NCBI GenBank assembly: GCA_035256645.1
Contig: DATEXU010000270.1
Span: forward strand, 1 to 35,624
Reading direction: 5' to 3'
DNA: 35,624 nucleotides
Source: G026625185 sp035256645
GTDB lineage: Bacteria > Desulfobacterota > WTBG01 > JAGOGO01
Made by a program: the position numbers and the translations under genes. The first letter of the stretch is position 1. The number at the start of each line of letters is the position of its first letter. The notes beneath the pieces are model-generated. The model made no database searches. It saw only the letters and a program-made list of their open reading frames with translations, and was not told the origin of the DNA. This document shows, piece after piece, positions 1 through 7,679 of the stretch.

Positions 1-165
1 GTTATCAACGCTCCCTTCATTAATGATGATTTCACCTTGAGCAAATTTTTTTAACGTACATACATTAATAAATTCCTCAATTTGATCTTCCTCGAATCGA
101 TTAAACACATTAAGATTTTTAATTTTATCAATCAGTTCAAAATTTTGCTTGTCGGTTATCACCAT
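1..165 (-). CDS. Cyclic-nucleotide-binding-domain protein, N-terminal part (cut by window edge)
   Basis: Only the first 55 codons are present; the gene runs off the left edge. The start is well supported: ATG at 163-165 follows a strong GGAAGGAGGTGAGG ribosome-binding site. The residues present (helical LIDKIKNLNVFNRFEEDQIE, then a region with KKFAQGEIIINEGS) match the opening of a cNMP-binding beta-barrel, where a helix leads into the F-x-x-G-E-x-I-x-x-E-G strand pair. The family includes Crp/Fnr regulators and stand-alone sensor domains; which one this is cannot be told because the C-terminus is missing. It starts 29 bp after the DUF1786 gene on the same strand, so the two are probably co-transcribed. 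An adenylate cyclase elsewhere in the window (15563-16516) could supply its ligand, which is inference. Confidence 0.75.
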   Translation of the reverse strand, partial: MVITDKQNFELIDKIKNLNVFNRFEEDQIEEFINVCTLKKFAQGEIIINEGSVDN

Positions 166-194
166 CCTCACCTCCTTCCTGATAACATAATAAT

Positions 195-1265
195 TTATAA
201 AGTAATATTTAAATTTTCATTTCTTTTAATCGCCTCAAGAAGCCCAACTGTACCTGCCAGCATCGTATCACCTAAAGGGCCACCTTCACAATATTCAAGG
301 GTTACGCCCTGCATTATTTCCCGACGTCGCGGTCCGGTTACCACGATTTTTTCAATTTGATTAAATCCAGGACAAGACCGGATATATGCTCCATGACCTC
401 CTTCGGAAACCACTTGGTGGTGTTCAAGAGTTCCGTTCCCTAAATTAACAAGAAGTTCTTCAATACGTTGAGACGTTAAATGATTAGTATGATACTCAAA
501 AAAACCCCCCAATATACTGTTAGTAAGACAGGCGCCAAGGGTATGAGAATTGCCGATATCCACAACCAAACAATGAGAACACCCCTGAAGGTTGCGATCT
601 AAAGAAGCTCCGAGCACTGCCGCCATTCCAGTGTCCATCATAAAAGCCTTTTGGTGAGGTATTTCAGAAAGAAGCGCTCCGGTTGCTTTCATTCGCGTGA
701 AGTAAGGAGGAATTTTTTCAACCCCAAAAAGAAACGCTTCCGGAAAAGGGTTTTTTTCAATGATCGCTTTCATTATTTGATGCCGGAAGTCAATGCTGCT
801 TACTCCACTGGGTGCAACGCCATGGTCCTGCACCGCAGCCGCTATATAGCTAAACTCCCACGCTACTCCAAGCTCGTTTAAAAGAACACGAATACCCGGG
901 GTAGATATATCTCTAAGAATTAGGTGGGTAATATTATCTCCTAATAATTTTTCTTTTTCCACGTCAGAAATTATGGTGATTCCTTTATCGCGAACTTTTT
1001 CCAGGTTATCATTAATTGTTTTTGCCGCTGCTGGGGTCATAAAAACATTATGTGTCTCGGCATGCTGAATAACCGCATTGGAGACCGCGCCACCTCCCAT
1101 AATTGTCCCTGAAAGAAGCAGGTCCCCTTGCGTACCGAGGATAGTCTCCGCAATTTTTTTGATCGGTGAAACAGCAACTGCTTTGTAGTGTTCTTGAGTA
1201 TCCGGGTAGAAAACGAGAATGTCCGTGGTCCCGGCGCCGATATCAATGGAAAGAATGGGATGCAT
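195..1265 (-). CDS. DUF1786 family protein (actin/Hsp70-like ATPase fold)
   Basis: 356 residues. The N-terminus holds a phosphate-1 type motif (residues 7-15, DIGAGTTDI) and a second glycine-rich strand lies at residues 235-245 (VVDIGNSHTLG), both typical of the ASKHA (actin, sugar kinase, Hsp70) nucleotide-binding fold. A further DTGMAAVLGA stretch is at 211-220. The overall pattern recalls DUF1786, a family sometimes labelled as pyruvate-formate-lyase-activating-enzyme-related; its reaction is not established. The start ATG lies directly before the first beta strand, as expected, although no clear Shine-Dalgarno is seen. It is followed after 29 bp by a cNMP-binding gene on the same strand. 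The upstream side is a 495-bp non-coding region shared with the divergent EF-G gene. Family call fairly sure; function unknown. Confidence 0.85.
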   Translation of the reverse strand: MHPILSIDIGAGTTDILVFYPDTQEHYKAVAVSPIKKIAETILGTQGDLLLSGTIMGGGAVSNAVIQHAETHNVFMTPAAAKTINDNLEKVRDKGITIISDVEKEKLLGDNITHLILRDISTPGIRVLLNELGVAWEFSYIAAAVQDHGVAPSGVSSIDFRHQIMKAIIEKNPFPEAFLFGVEKIPPYFTRMKATGALLSEIPHQKAFMMDTGMAAVLGASLDRNLQGCSHCLVVDIGNSHTLGACLTNSILGGFFEYHTNHLTSQRIEELLVNLGNGTLEHHQVVSEGGHGAYIRSCPGFNQIEKIVVTGPRRREIMQGVTLEYCEGGPLGDTMLAGTVGLLEAIKRNENLNITL

Positions 1266-1494
1266 GTTTTTTATGTTTGGGGGATAAGGTTATAGGGGCT
1301 TGCCAGATTATTTAAAAGCTCTTCTACCCCATAGCTTATCCTGAAAGCTGGGTAAAAGTAAATTTTTAAATGAAAAAAACCCTTAGACTTTCCTAAAGGC
1401 CATATTTTTTAAGTAGGAGAAGAGTTTTACCCTTCTTTCTCTAAAATGTTTTGGTTTATTTTCTCAAAGTTATCACTCCGATATTGTTTTATTC

Positions 1495-1630
1495 ACCCCG
1501 TTAGAAAAGCCCTGCTTGCCCTGTTAGATATCAAATATCTAACAGGGTGAAGAAGCATGGGGTAAAATTAAAGATTCTTACGCTTTTTCACACGGGGTAA
1601 ATGCCCCGTGTGAACGCCTTCTAACGGGGT
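1495..1630. repeat. Nested palindromic element (MITE- or REP-like)
   Basis: A perfect 12-bp inverted repeat (ACCCCGTTAGAA, 1495-1506 and 1619-1630) encloses two strong hairpins. The first is at 1519-1547, with a 13-bp stem CCCTGTTAGATAT and a 3-base loop. The second is at 1587-1614, with an 11-bp stem TTCACACGGGG and a 6-base loop. The outer repeat and the first hairpin share a CCC(C/T)GTTAGA core. The layout resembles small non-autonomous palindromic elements. No coding sequence is inside and no clear target duplication is visible. Confidence 0.6.
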
Positions 1631-1688
1631 TCACTTTTTCTCTTTACCCGGCCACCTTTGTCAAATGAATAATCACCTTTTCTTTTTA

Positions 1689-1717
1689 TTGACATTATTT
1701 TAATTATTTCTTAGGAT
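1689..1717 (+). promoter_or_regulatory. Sigma-70-type promoter for the EF-G-like gene
   Basis: A perfect -35 box TTGACA (1689-1694) is followed by a 17-bp spacer and a -10 box TAGGAT (1712-1717, 4 of 6 consensus bases). The start codon lies 43 bp downstream, preceded by a clear AGGAGGAAAGG ribosome-binding site at about 1746-1757. Confidence 0.6.
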
Positions 1718-1760
1718 AGCGTTTTCTTTTTAAATTTTTGTCTTCAGGAGGAAAGGAATA

Positions 1761-3848
1761 ATGAACGCGTATGAAACCAAAGATATTCGGAATATTGCGA
1801 TTATTGCCCACTCAGGAGCGGGGAAGACATCTATGGGAGAGGCATTCCTTTTTAATGGCAAGGTAACGGATCGTCTCTGTCGAGTTGATGATGGGAATTC
1901 AGTCTTAGACTTTGAACCTGAAGAAATCAAACGAAAAACTACGATAACATCATCATTCCATTATTTAAAATGGAAGAAGAAAATCATCAATATTATTGAT
2001 ACCCCAGGGGATACCAATTTCATTACCGAAACTTTTTCTTCTTTGAGTATTGCTGACAGTGCGGTGCTTTTGATTGATGCGGTTGCCGGGGTAGAGGTGC
2101 AAACGGATAGGGTTTGGCAGGTTGCCCAAGAAAACAATATTCCCACGACAATATTTATAAATAAAATGGATCGAGAACGAGCAGATTTTTTCTCTGCTCT
2201 CAAAAGCATTGAGGATAATTTAAAGGCAAAACTCGTTATCCTTCAAATCCCCATTGGTAAGGAAAATAATTTTAAAGGGGTGGTGGATCTTATAGCCCAA
2301 AAAGCCCTTTTGTTTTCTAAGGAAGGAAGCGGCGAAATTATTAAAGCAGACCTACCCGAAGAATTAAAAGATGAAGCCATTTTCTACCGGGAAAAACTAA
2401 TTGAAGCTGTGGCCGAATCCAATGATACGCTTTTGGAAAAATACCTTGATTCAGGAGAACTCTCTGATGAGGAAGTGAGTAATGGTTTGAGAAACGGAAT
2501 TCTAAAAAATGCTTTCTCTCCGGTTATGTGCGGTGCGGCACTGCTCAACATGGGAATTCAGCCGGTATTAGATTTAATTGCCGATAATTTTCCCTCCCCT
2601 CAGGACCGCTCTTCGCGAAAAGCAAAAAATGTGAAAACGGGAGCTGAAGAGGTTTTACAAATAAGCTCGGGGGGACATTTTTATGGATTTGTTTTTAAAA
2701 CCGTGTCTGACCCCTACACCGGTAAGTTAACGGTGTTAAAAGTATATTCAGGGGCCTTAAATTCTGACTCAACCATTTTTAATATTACCCGAAACGTCAA
2801 AGAAAAGATCGGACAGGTTTTAAAGCTCGAAGGTAAATCACAAAAACCGATCAATCCCGCAGTGGCAGGTGATATTGTCGCGCTCGCTAAATTAAAGGAG
2901 ACGACAACCAATGACACGCTGACCGATGGCAAAAGCGACATCATTTTTGAGGGACTTACGTATCCAACCCCTGCTATTTTTTATGCCATCAATCCAAAAT
3001 CACGCGGTGATGAAGATAAGCTGAGCGGAGCCCTGGCACGTCTCCGGGAAGAGGATCCAACCGTTCAATTTAGTCGGGATGAGCAAACCAAGGAATTTCT
3101 CATATCAGGGATGGGACAGATTCATGTGGAAGTCATGGTTGAAAAGCTCAAACGAAAATTTGGAGTAGAAGTTGAACTTAAAACACCAACGGTTCCTTAC
3201 AAGGAGACCATTAAGGGGAAAACCCGCGTTCAAGGCAAATACAAACGTCAATCCGGAGGCCGAGGCCAGTACGGCGATGCGTGGATTGAGCTTGAACCGC
3301 AACCACGAGGTAAGGGTTTTGAATTTGTGGACAAGATCGTTGGTGGGGTTATTCCCAGAAACTATATTCCTTCAGTTGAAAAAGGAATCCTAGAAACCAT
3401 GCCCCACGGGATTCTAGCCGGTTATCCCGTTGTTGACATTAAGGTAACGTTGGTAGACGGATCGTATCACGACGTTGATTCCTCGGATATGGCTTTTAAA
3501 ATCGCTGCCTCAATGGGTTTTAAAAAGGGTTTCGTTGAAGCTAACCCTATCATGCTGGAGCCAATCATGGAAATGGCAATTACTGTTCCCGAGGAATGTC
3601 AGGGCGATATTATTGGAGATCTCAACAGCCGTCGTGGCCGGGTGTTAGGTATGGATCCTAAAAATAAAAATCAGGTTATCCGTGTGCATGTTCCCATGGC
3701 GGAGATACTGGATTATGACCATACCCTCAAATCCATAACCCGCGGCAGAGGATCATTTACCATGATCCTTGACCACTATGATGAACTCCCCTCATATTTA
3801 GCTGATAAAATTATTGCCGCGGCAAAGAAAGAAAAGGAAGAAGAGTAA
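1761..3848 (+). CDS. Elongation factor G-like GTPase (EF-G-2 type paralogue)
   Basis: 695 residues, full EF-G length. The GTPase domain shows G1 AHSGAGKTS (16-24), G3 DTPGD (80-84) and G4 NKMD (134-137), followed by the usual EF-G domains II-V (GQIHVEVMVEKL and an RGRGSFTM-type C-terminus). Two features separate it from canonical EF-G: the P-loop reads AHSGAGKT rather than AHIDAGKT, and the switch I region reads KRKTTI instead of ERGITI. Both are typical of the second EF-G-like group found beside a normal FusA. Canonical EF-G drives ribosomal translocation; paralogues of this type are less well characterised. The gene has its own promoter and a strong ribosome-binding site, and does not sit in a ribosomal-protein operon, which also argues for a paralogue. 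MogA follows 80 bp downstream on the same strand. Confidence 0.92.
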   Translation: MNAYETKDIRNIAIIAHSGAGKTSMGEAFLFNGKVTDRLCRVDDGNSVLDFEPEEIKRKTTITSSFHYLKWKKKIINIIDTPGDTNFITETFSSLSIADSAVLLIDAVAGVEVQTDRVWQVAQENNIPTTIFINKMDRERADFFSALKSIEDNLKAKLVILQIPIGKENNFKGVVDLIAQKALLFSKEGSGEIIKADLPEELKDEAIFYREKLIEAVAESNDTLLEKYLDSGELSDEEVSNGLRNGILKNAFSPVMCGAALLNMGIQPVLDLIADNFPSPQDRSSRKAKNVKTGAEEVLQISSGGHFYGFVFKTVSDPYTGKLTVLKVYSGALNSDSTIFNITRNVKEKIGQVLKLEGKSQKPINPAVAGDIVALAKLKETTTNDTLTDGKSDIIFEGLTYPTPAIFYAINPKSRGDEDKLSGALARLREEDPTVQFSRDEQTKEFLISGMGQIHVEVMVEKLKRKFGVEVELKTPTVPYKETIKGKTRVQGKYKRQSGGRGQYGDAWIELEPQPRGKGFEFVDKIVGGVIPRNYIPSVEKGILETMPHGILAGYPVVDIKVTLVDGSYHDVDSSDMAFKIAASMGFKKGFVEANPIMLEPIMEMAITVPEECQGDIIGDLNSRRGRVLGMDPKNKNQVIRVHVPMAEILDYDHTLKSITRGRGSFTMILDHYDELPSYLADKIIAAAKKEKEEE

Positions 3849-3928
3849 TTTCGGATACGAGATAAGCGCGGTGAGTTTTTCGATCCGTATCTTTGACCGG
3901 CTATCTATTCGTGTCATCTAACGTCATT

Positions 3929-4423
3929 ATGATTAAAGTCGGAATTATTACCATCAGTGATAAAGGGAGCAGAGGAGAACGGGAAGACCTGAGTGTTGAG
4001 GAAATAAAAAAAATAATACCCCATCTCCCTGCCGCCGTAATAACTGCCTATACGATTATTCCTGATGAGGAAAAAATTATTATCGAGACTTTAATTACCT
4101 ATGCAGACAAAGAAAAATTAGATATTATCATCACCTCAGGGGGCACTGGCTTAAGTCCGCGTGATGTTACTCCAGAAGCAACGAAAAAGGTCATCGATCG
4201 GGAAGTGATCGGGATGGCTGAGGCAATGCGATTCGATTCACTCAAAACAACTCCTTTTGGCATGCTCTCCCGAAGTATTGTCGGTACACGAGGTCATTCT
4301 CTCATTATTAACCTTCCGGGAAGTCCCAAAGGAGTCCGCGAAAATCTTTCCACTTTGTTACCGGTAATCCCCCACGCACTCGCCAAACTCAAAGGCGACC
4401 CCAGCGACTGCGGAAGCAGGTAA
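3929..4423 (+). CDS. mogA: Molybdopterin adenylyltransferase family protein (MogA/MoaB)
   Basis: About 164 residues from the ATG at 3929, close to the usual family size. The protein opens directly with the first strand of the fold (MIKVGIITISDKGSRGERED) and carries the signature TSGGTGLSPRDVTPEAT and the late NLPGSPKG loop, both molybdopterin-binding motifs of MogA/MoaB/CinA-type domains. The family activates molybdopterin by adenylylation before metal insertion. An upstream TTG at 3893 would add 12 residues that match nothing in the family and has no ribosome-binding site; the ATG itself also lacks a clear one. No other moa or moe genes are in the window. It converges on the Mut7-C gene with 12 bp between stops. 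MogA and MoaB cannot be separated by eye. Confidence 0.9.
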   Translation: MIKVGIITISDKGSRGEREDLSVEEIKKIIPHLPAAVITAYTIIPDEEKIIIETLITYADKEKLDIIITSGGTGLSPRDVTPEATKKVIDREVIGMAEAMRFDSLKTTPFGMLSRSIVGTRGHSLIINLPGSPKGVRENLSTLLPVIPHALAKLKGDPSDCGSR

Positions 4424-4435
4424 AACGCTTCGGTG

Positions 4436-4939
4436 TCATGCGTCAATAAAATCATCACTTGGATCCTTTTTTTCCAAGACCTTCCAAATTATTTCTTTCA
4501 TCTTTTTTAAATGGGTGCCCTTCCAATAAACCTTTTTACACTGGGGGCACAAGGAAAATTCTTTGTGGATTCCGAGAATATAGGGAGGAACTTTTCCTTT
4601 TACGTCTTCGTGATTACCGGCGATCAGTTTTTGATTGCACGTGAGGCAGCGCGTTAAAAGATGGTCATGAGTGATGTGAATCTTAAAATACTTAAACACC
4701 TCACTAAGCTGTTTATCTGGTTGGTCATCAGTTATAAAAACAAAATCCGGAAAACCACCAATGTTTTTAAGCTTAGTATTGCGGCTGAGGATGATTCTTT
4801 TCTCTTGAGATGCCTTTTCAATTAACGTAAATACGTCAGTTTGAGTAAAATAAACGGTATCAATACCCAGCATACGTAAATACTTGGCCAGTTTTCCGAG
4901 CGTGTGATCAACCAGAAACTTTAAAGTATGTTCTTCCAT
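4436..4939 (-). CDS. Mut7-C RNase domain protein (PIN-like fold plus zinc ribbon)
   Basis: 167 residues. The N-terminal part (LKFLVDHTLGKLAKYLRMLG, residues 7-26) is the characteristic opening of Mut7-C domains, with a conserved Asp and a KLAKxLR helix; RIILSRN follows as the second PIN-like core motif. The C-terminal half holds a four-Cys zinc ribbon (CLTC at about 98-101, CPQC at about 132-135). The family takes its name from the C-terminal domain of the Mut-7 exonuclease and is predicted, not proven here, to cleave RNA. Many relatives carry an N-terminal ubiquitin-like domain, which is absent. The start is uncertain: an AGGAG lies 14 bp upstream of the ATG, farther than usual. It lies 132 bp downstream of hemA on the same strand. 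Confidence 0.85.
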   Translation of the reverse strand: MEEHTLKFLVDHTLGKLAKYLRMLGIDTVYFTQTDVFTLIEKASQEKRIILSRNTKLKNIGGFPDFVFITDDQPDKQLSEVFKYFKIHITHDHLLTRCLTCNQKLIAGNHEDVKGKVPPYILGIHKEFSLCPQCKKVYWKGTHLKKMKEIIWKVLEKKDPSDDFIDA

Positions 4940-5071
4940 TAAAGCGACCGTTTGCTCCTGGTTGGGAAACTCGTTATCATTTAAAAATTGGAAAATCTCT
5001 TGGTGCAGATAAAACGAGGAAAACCGATTTCATGGACAAATAAATTCCCTTGCCCTTACCTGGTGCACCGC

Positions 5072-6343
5072 TCACGCATCTTCTTTATCATTTAAATTAA
5101 ATATTTTTTTTATTTCTTCGATGGGAAACCGGTTTTTTTCACCTTTGGTTTTTAAGAAATTTATCGGGCCGTGAAGAATCTTATTGACAATTGCGTGGGT
5201 AAGAGCATTAATTTTCTCCTTGTCTTCTTCCCTTAACCCTTCCCAGTGTGAGAAAGTCTTTTCGATTTCTTTAAGGCGGATACTTTCGAACTTTTCTTTT
5301 AATGTTATTATTGTCGGGGTTACTTCTTGCTGTTGAAGCCAGACATAAAACCGCATCTGCTCCTTTTCGACAATCTCTTCCGCTTGTTTGGCTTCTTTTT
5401 CTCTTACCTGGCGGTTTTTTTCAACTATCCCATCAAGATCATCAATATTGTAAAGATAAACATTGGGAAGGTCATTGACGCGAGGATCAATATTTCTGGG
5501 AACCGCAATATCAATCAAAAACATTGGTTTGTTTTTTCTTGCGTGAAGAGCTTTTGCAATTTTCTCATAAGTAATGATGATATCGTGTGCGTCCGTAGAA
5601 CTGATAATAATATCCATCGGGGCAAAATTATCAAAAAGCTCGTCAAACTTTAAAACTCTTCCCCCGAATTCCTGTGCCAAAAGGAAAGCATGTTCGAAGG
5701 TTCGATTTGTGATAAAGAGTTCCTTCACCATATGGGAAACGAGATGTCGAGTAACTAATTCAGCCATTTCCCCTGCACCGATCAAAAGAATCTTTTTGTC
5801 TTCTAAATTATCAAAAATTTTACGCGCCAATTCCACTGCCGCAAAACTAATCGATACTGCGCTTGAGGCGATATCCGTTTCAGTGCGCACTCGTTTAGCC
5901 ACCGAAAAAGCTTTATGAAGAAATCGGTTGAGAATTGAACCGGTTGTTTTGTTTGCCACTGCGGAACGGTATGCATCTTTTAACTGACCGAGTATTTGCG
6001 GCTCGCCTACAATCATTGAATCCAGACTTGAGGCTACTCTAAACACATGCCGGATAGCATCTTGGCCGGTATAAAAGTAAAGGTGAGGAGTGATTTCGTC
6101 CAAGGATAGTTTGTGAAAATCAGCTAAAAATATCTTGATCTCCCGAATAACTTTTTCGCTATCCGCGGCAGTACAGACAATTTCCACACGATTACAGGTA
6201 GAAAGAATGATAGCTTCATATATTGCCGGGAAATTTACTATTTCCTGAAGAGGGGTAGTGAGATTACGAGAAGAAAAAGAAAGTCTTTCTCTTATTTCAA
6301 TCGATGCGGTTTTATGGCTTAACCCAGCTACAATAATATTCAT
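5072..6343 (-). CDS. hemA: Glutamyl-tRNA reductase
   Basis: 423 residues, normal length. The N-terminus (GLSHKTASIEIRERLSF) and the catalytic motif STCNRVEI with Cys50 identify HemA. A Rossmann motif LLIGAGEMAELV at about 185-196 binds NADPH, and the C-terminal helical dimerisation region is present. It reduces glutamyl-tRNA(Glu) to glutamate-1-semialdehyde, the first committed step of C5-pathway tetrapyrrole synthesis in the cytosol. It starts 22 bp after the ccsA stop codon; the ccsA-hemA pair is common in bacteria and links haem supply with cytochrome c assembly. No other hem genes follow in this window; the next gene is Mut7-C. Confidence 0.97.
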   Translation of the reverse strand: MNIIVAGLSHKTASIEIRERLSFSSRNLTTPLQEIVNFPAIYEAIILSTCNRVEIVCTAADSEKVIREIKIFLADFHKLSLDEITPHLYFYTGQDAIRHVFRVASSLDSMIVGEPQILGQLKDAYRSAVANKTTGSILNRFLHKAFSVAKRVRTETDIASSAVSISFAAVELARKIFDNLEDKKILLIGAGEMAELVTRHLVSHMVKELFITNRTFEHAFLLAQEFGGRVLKFDELFDNFAPMDIIISSTDAHDIIITYEKIAKALHARKNKPMFLIDIAVPRNIDPRVNDLPNVYLYNIDDLDGIVEKNRQVREKEAKQAEEIVEKEQMRFYVWLQQQEVTPTIITLKEKFESIRLKEIEKTFSHWEGLREEDKEKINALTHAIVNKILHGPINFLKTKGEKNRFPIEEIKKIFNLNDKEDA

Positions 6344-6365
6344 TGCAAAAAAAATTGATGAGATG

Positions 6366-7232
6366 TTAGGGAGAGGTAAAACTGTCGTAGCTATGGAGCC
6401 CAGGCAATAGAAGGTTTACTCCCAAAAAGGTAAATAACACCACGGCAAAACCAATGATTAAAAAGTAAGCTGCCCGTCTGCCTCGCCAACCAATGGTTAA
6501 TCGCCCATGAAGTAAAGCAGCATATATCAGCCAGGTTACCAAAGACCAGGTCTCTTTAGGATCCCAATTCCAATAAGAGCCCCAGGCATACTCTGCCCAT
6601 ATTGAACCGGTAATTATTCCAAGTGTAAGAAAAGGGAAACCTAAGCTCAGACAAAGATAGTTAAGGTCATCAAGGGTCTGGAGAGAAGGAAGTCGATGTA
6701 AAAATCGGCTCCACTTTTTATTTTTAATTTGATTTTCTTGGATCAAATACATGACTCCCCCGCAAAAGGCGAGTCCCAAAAACGCTTCCCCTAAGAAGGC
6801 AAGCGTCGTGTGAATAGGCAACCAAATGCTTCGAAGCGGCGGTGGAATCTGGACCGGCTTTTGAGTAAAGAGGGTAGCTGAAGAGATAAGAAAAACTATG
6901 GCCAATGGAGTTACGAATGACCCCAAGACCGGAATTTTATGCTTAATATTAAAAATAATGAAAACCCCTACAAAACACCAGGCAAAGAAAAAAAGGGACT
7001 GATGGAGATCGGTTACGGGAAAACAGGCATAGGTAAAATAACGGAAGATAAAAATTATACTGTGAAAAACAAACCCAATAATCGTTATATAAAACGCTAA
7101 AAGAGAAAATAATGGTCGTGGTTTGATGAGGTAAATAAGAAAATTAATGGTGCCAATACAATAAATGGTAAGGGTAAGGTAAAAAAGGTAGATCTCAATC
7201 GGTTTAAAATATAAGAGGGGAGTTATTTGCAT
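6366..7232 (-). CDS. ccsA: Cytochrome c biogenesis protein CcsA/ResC-type (haem-handling membrane protein)
   Basis: 288 residues with about eight hydrophobic segments. The tryptophan-rich haem motif reads WGSYWNWDPKETWSL (about residues 217-231) and conserved histidines flank it, as in the CcsA/CcmC haem-handling family. The protein works in the inner membrane, delivering haem for attachment to apocytochrome c (System II) or acting as a HemX-type protein beside HemA. Its start overlaps the end of the fmdB-like gene by 10 bp, and hemA follows after 22 bp, so translation is probably coupled. The partner CcsB/ResB is not in the window. The gene could equally be called hemX by position; the WWD motif favours CcsA. 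Confidence 0.92.
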   Translation of the reverse strand: MQITPLLYFKPIEIYLFYLTLTIYCIGTINFLIYLIKPRPLFSLLAFYITIIGFVFHSIIFIFRYFTYACFPVTDLHQSLFFFAWCFVGVFIIFNIKHKIPVLGSFVTPLAIVFLISSATLFTQKPVQIPPPLRSIWLPIHTTLAFLGEAFLGLAFCGGVMYLIQENQIKNKKWSRFLHRLPSLQTLDDLNYLCLSLGFPFLTLGIITGSIWAEYAWGSYWNWDPKETWSLVTWLIYAALLHGRLTIGWRGRRAAYFLIIGFAVVLFTFLGVNLLLPGLHSYDSFTSP

Positions 7233-7441
7233 GTGCTACAACTCTTTCCTGTACAGCTTGAACAACCGGATGCACCTGAGGCAGGAGCAAAACCACCACT
7301 GCTCTTAAAGCTAACCGCTGACATCAGCTTTTCAATTTTATTACTTTGACATTTCTTGCACACCACCTCGGTGTCACTTCCAAAGACAAGTTCTTCAAAC
7401 TCATTTTCACAATCATTACACCGAAATTCATAAATGGGCAT
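7223..7441 (-). CDS. FmdB-type zinc-ribbon protein
   Basis: 72 residues. The first 40 residues (MPIYEFRCNDCENEFE, then CKKC) form the small CxxC...CxxC zinc ribbon of the FmdB/CxxC_CxxC_SSSS family. The tail is rich in Gly, Ser and Cys, ending in CSSCTGKSCSTCK. FmdB was first named as a putative regulator of formamidase, but the biochemical role is unknown. It is the first gene of a likely operon with ccsA (10-bp overlap), hemA and Mut7-C, and has a candidate promoter 43-71 bp upstream. Confidence 0.9.
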   Translation of the reverse strand: MPIYEFRCNDCENEFEELVFGSDTEVVCKKCQSNKIEKLMSAVSFKSSGGFAPASGASGCSSCTGKSCSTCK

Positions 7442-7483
7442 TTTTAGTGCTCTCTCATAATTGAAAATTAATTTTTGCTAATT

Positions 7484-7512
7484 AATATAAACTCTTACTA
7501 ATTTAAATGCAA
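7484..7512 (-). promoter_or_regulatory. Candidate promoter for the fmdB-ccsA-hemA operon
   Basis: On the minus strand a -10 box TATATT (7484-7489, 5 of 6) lies 17 bp from a weak -35 TTGCAT (7507-7512, 3 of 6). It would give a leader of about 35 nt. The MITE-like element at 7517 starts directly upstream, next to the -35 box. Confidence 0.35.
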
Positions 7513-7516
7513 GATA

Positions 7517-7669
7517 TTACCTCGGCAAATAAATATCTCCATGATCCTTCGGTGTCATTCCGGGCTTGACCCGGAATCCAGAATTATTACTTATAGCTTC
7601 CCGCTGGAGTTTATCCCCGCGAAGGCGGGGACGGAAATGACATATTGTGCTGTTTAATTGCCGGAGTAA
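7517..7669. mobile_element. MITE-like palindromic element with TA target duplication
   Basis: 153 bp with imperfect terminal inverted repeats (TTACCTCGGCAAATAAA against TTTAATTGCCGGAGTAA; about 14 of 17 pairs), flanked by TA on both sides (7515-7516 and 7670-7671). Inside are two hairpins, at 7557-7577 (ATTCCGGG stem, 5-base loop) and 7615-7630 (CCCCGC stem, GAAG loop), bracketed by a near-matched GTCATTCCG / CGGAAATGAC pair. No protein is encoded. TA duplication points to mobilisation by an IS630/Tc1-mariner-type transposase, by inference. It sits 10 bp after the larC stop and just ahead of the fmdB promoter. Confidence 0.65.
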
Positions 7670-7679
7670 TAAATTCTTT

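Larger units (their letters stand above)
1266..1760. other. Long non-coding divergent region between the DUF1786 and EF-G genes
   Basis: No credible reading frame is present. The right part holds a nested palindromic element (1495-1630) and the fusA-type promoter (1689-1717). The left part (1266-1440) is AT-rich with loosely complementary CTCTTCTACC and GTAGGAGAAGAG segments and GGGTAAAAG / GTTTTACCC segments, so it may fold as RNA on either strand. I do not recognise a riboswitch class in it. Confidence 0.6.

Noticed and set aside
82..360. 92-codon plus-strand frame at the left edge
   Set aside because: It lies antisense to the cNMP-binding gene and to the end of the DUF1786 gene, both better supported.
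1495..1630. CRISPR array or rho-independent terminator
   Set aside because: There are only two hairpins with different sequences and no spacing pattern of repeats; no U-run follows either hairpin.
3893..3928. Longer MogA from a TTG at 3893
   Set aside because: The added residues do not match the family and no ribosome-binding site precedes the TTG.
4940..5029. In-frame upstream extension of the Mut7-C gene (30 open codons)
   Set aside because: No ATG, GTG or TTG occurs in the stretch, which is bounded by a TGA at 5030-5032; it may be chance or a remnant.
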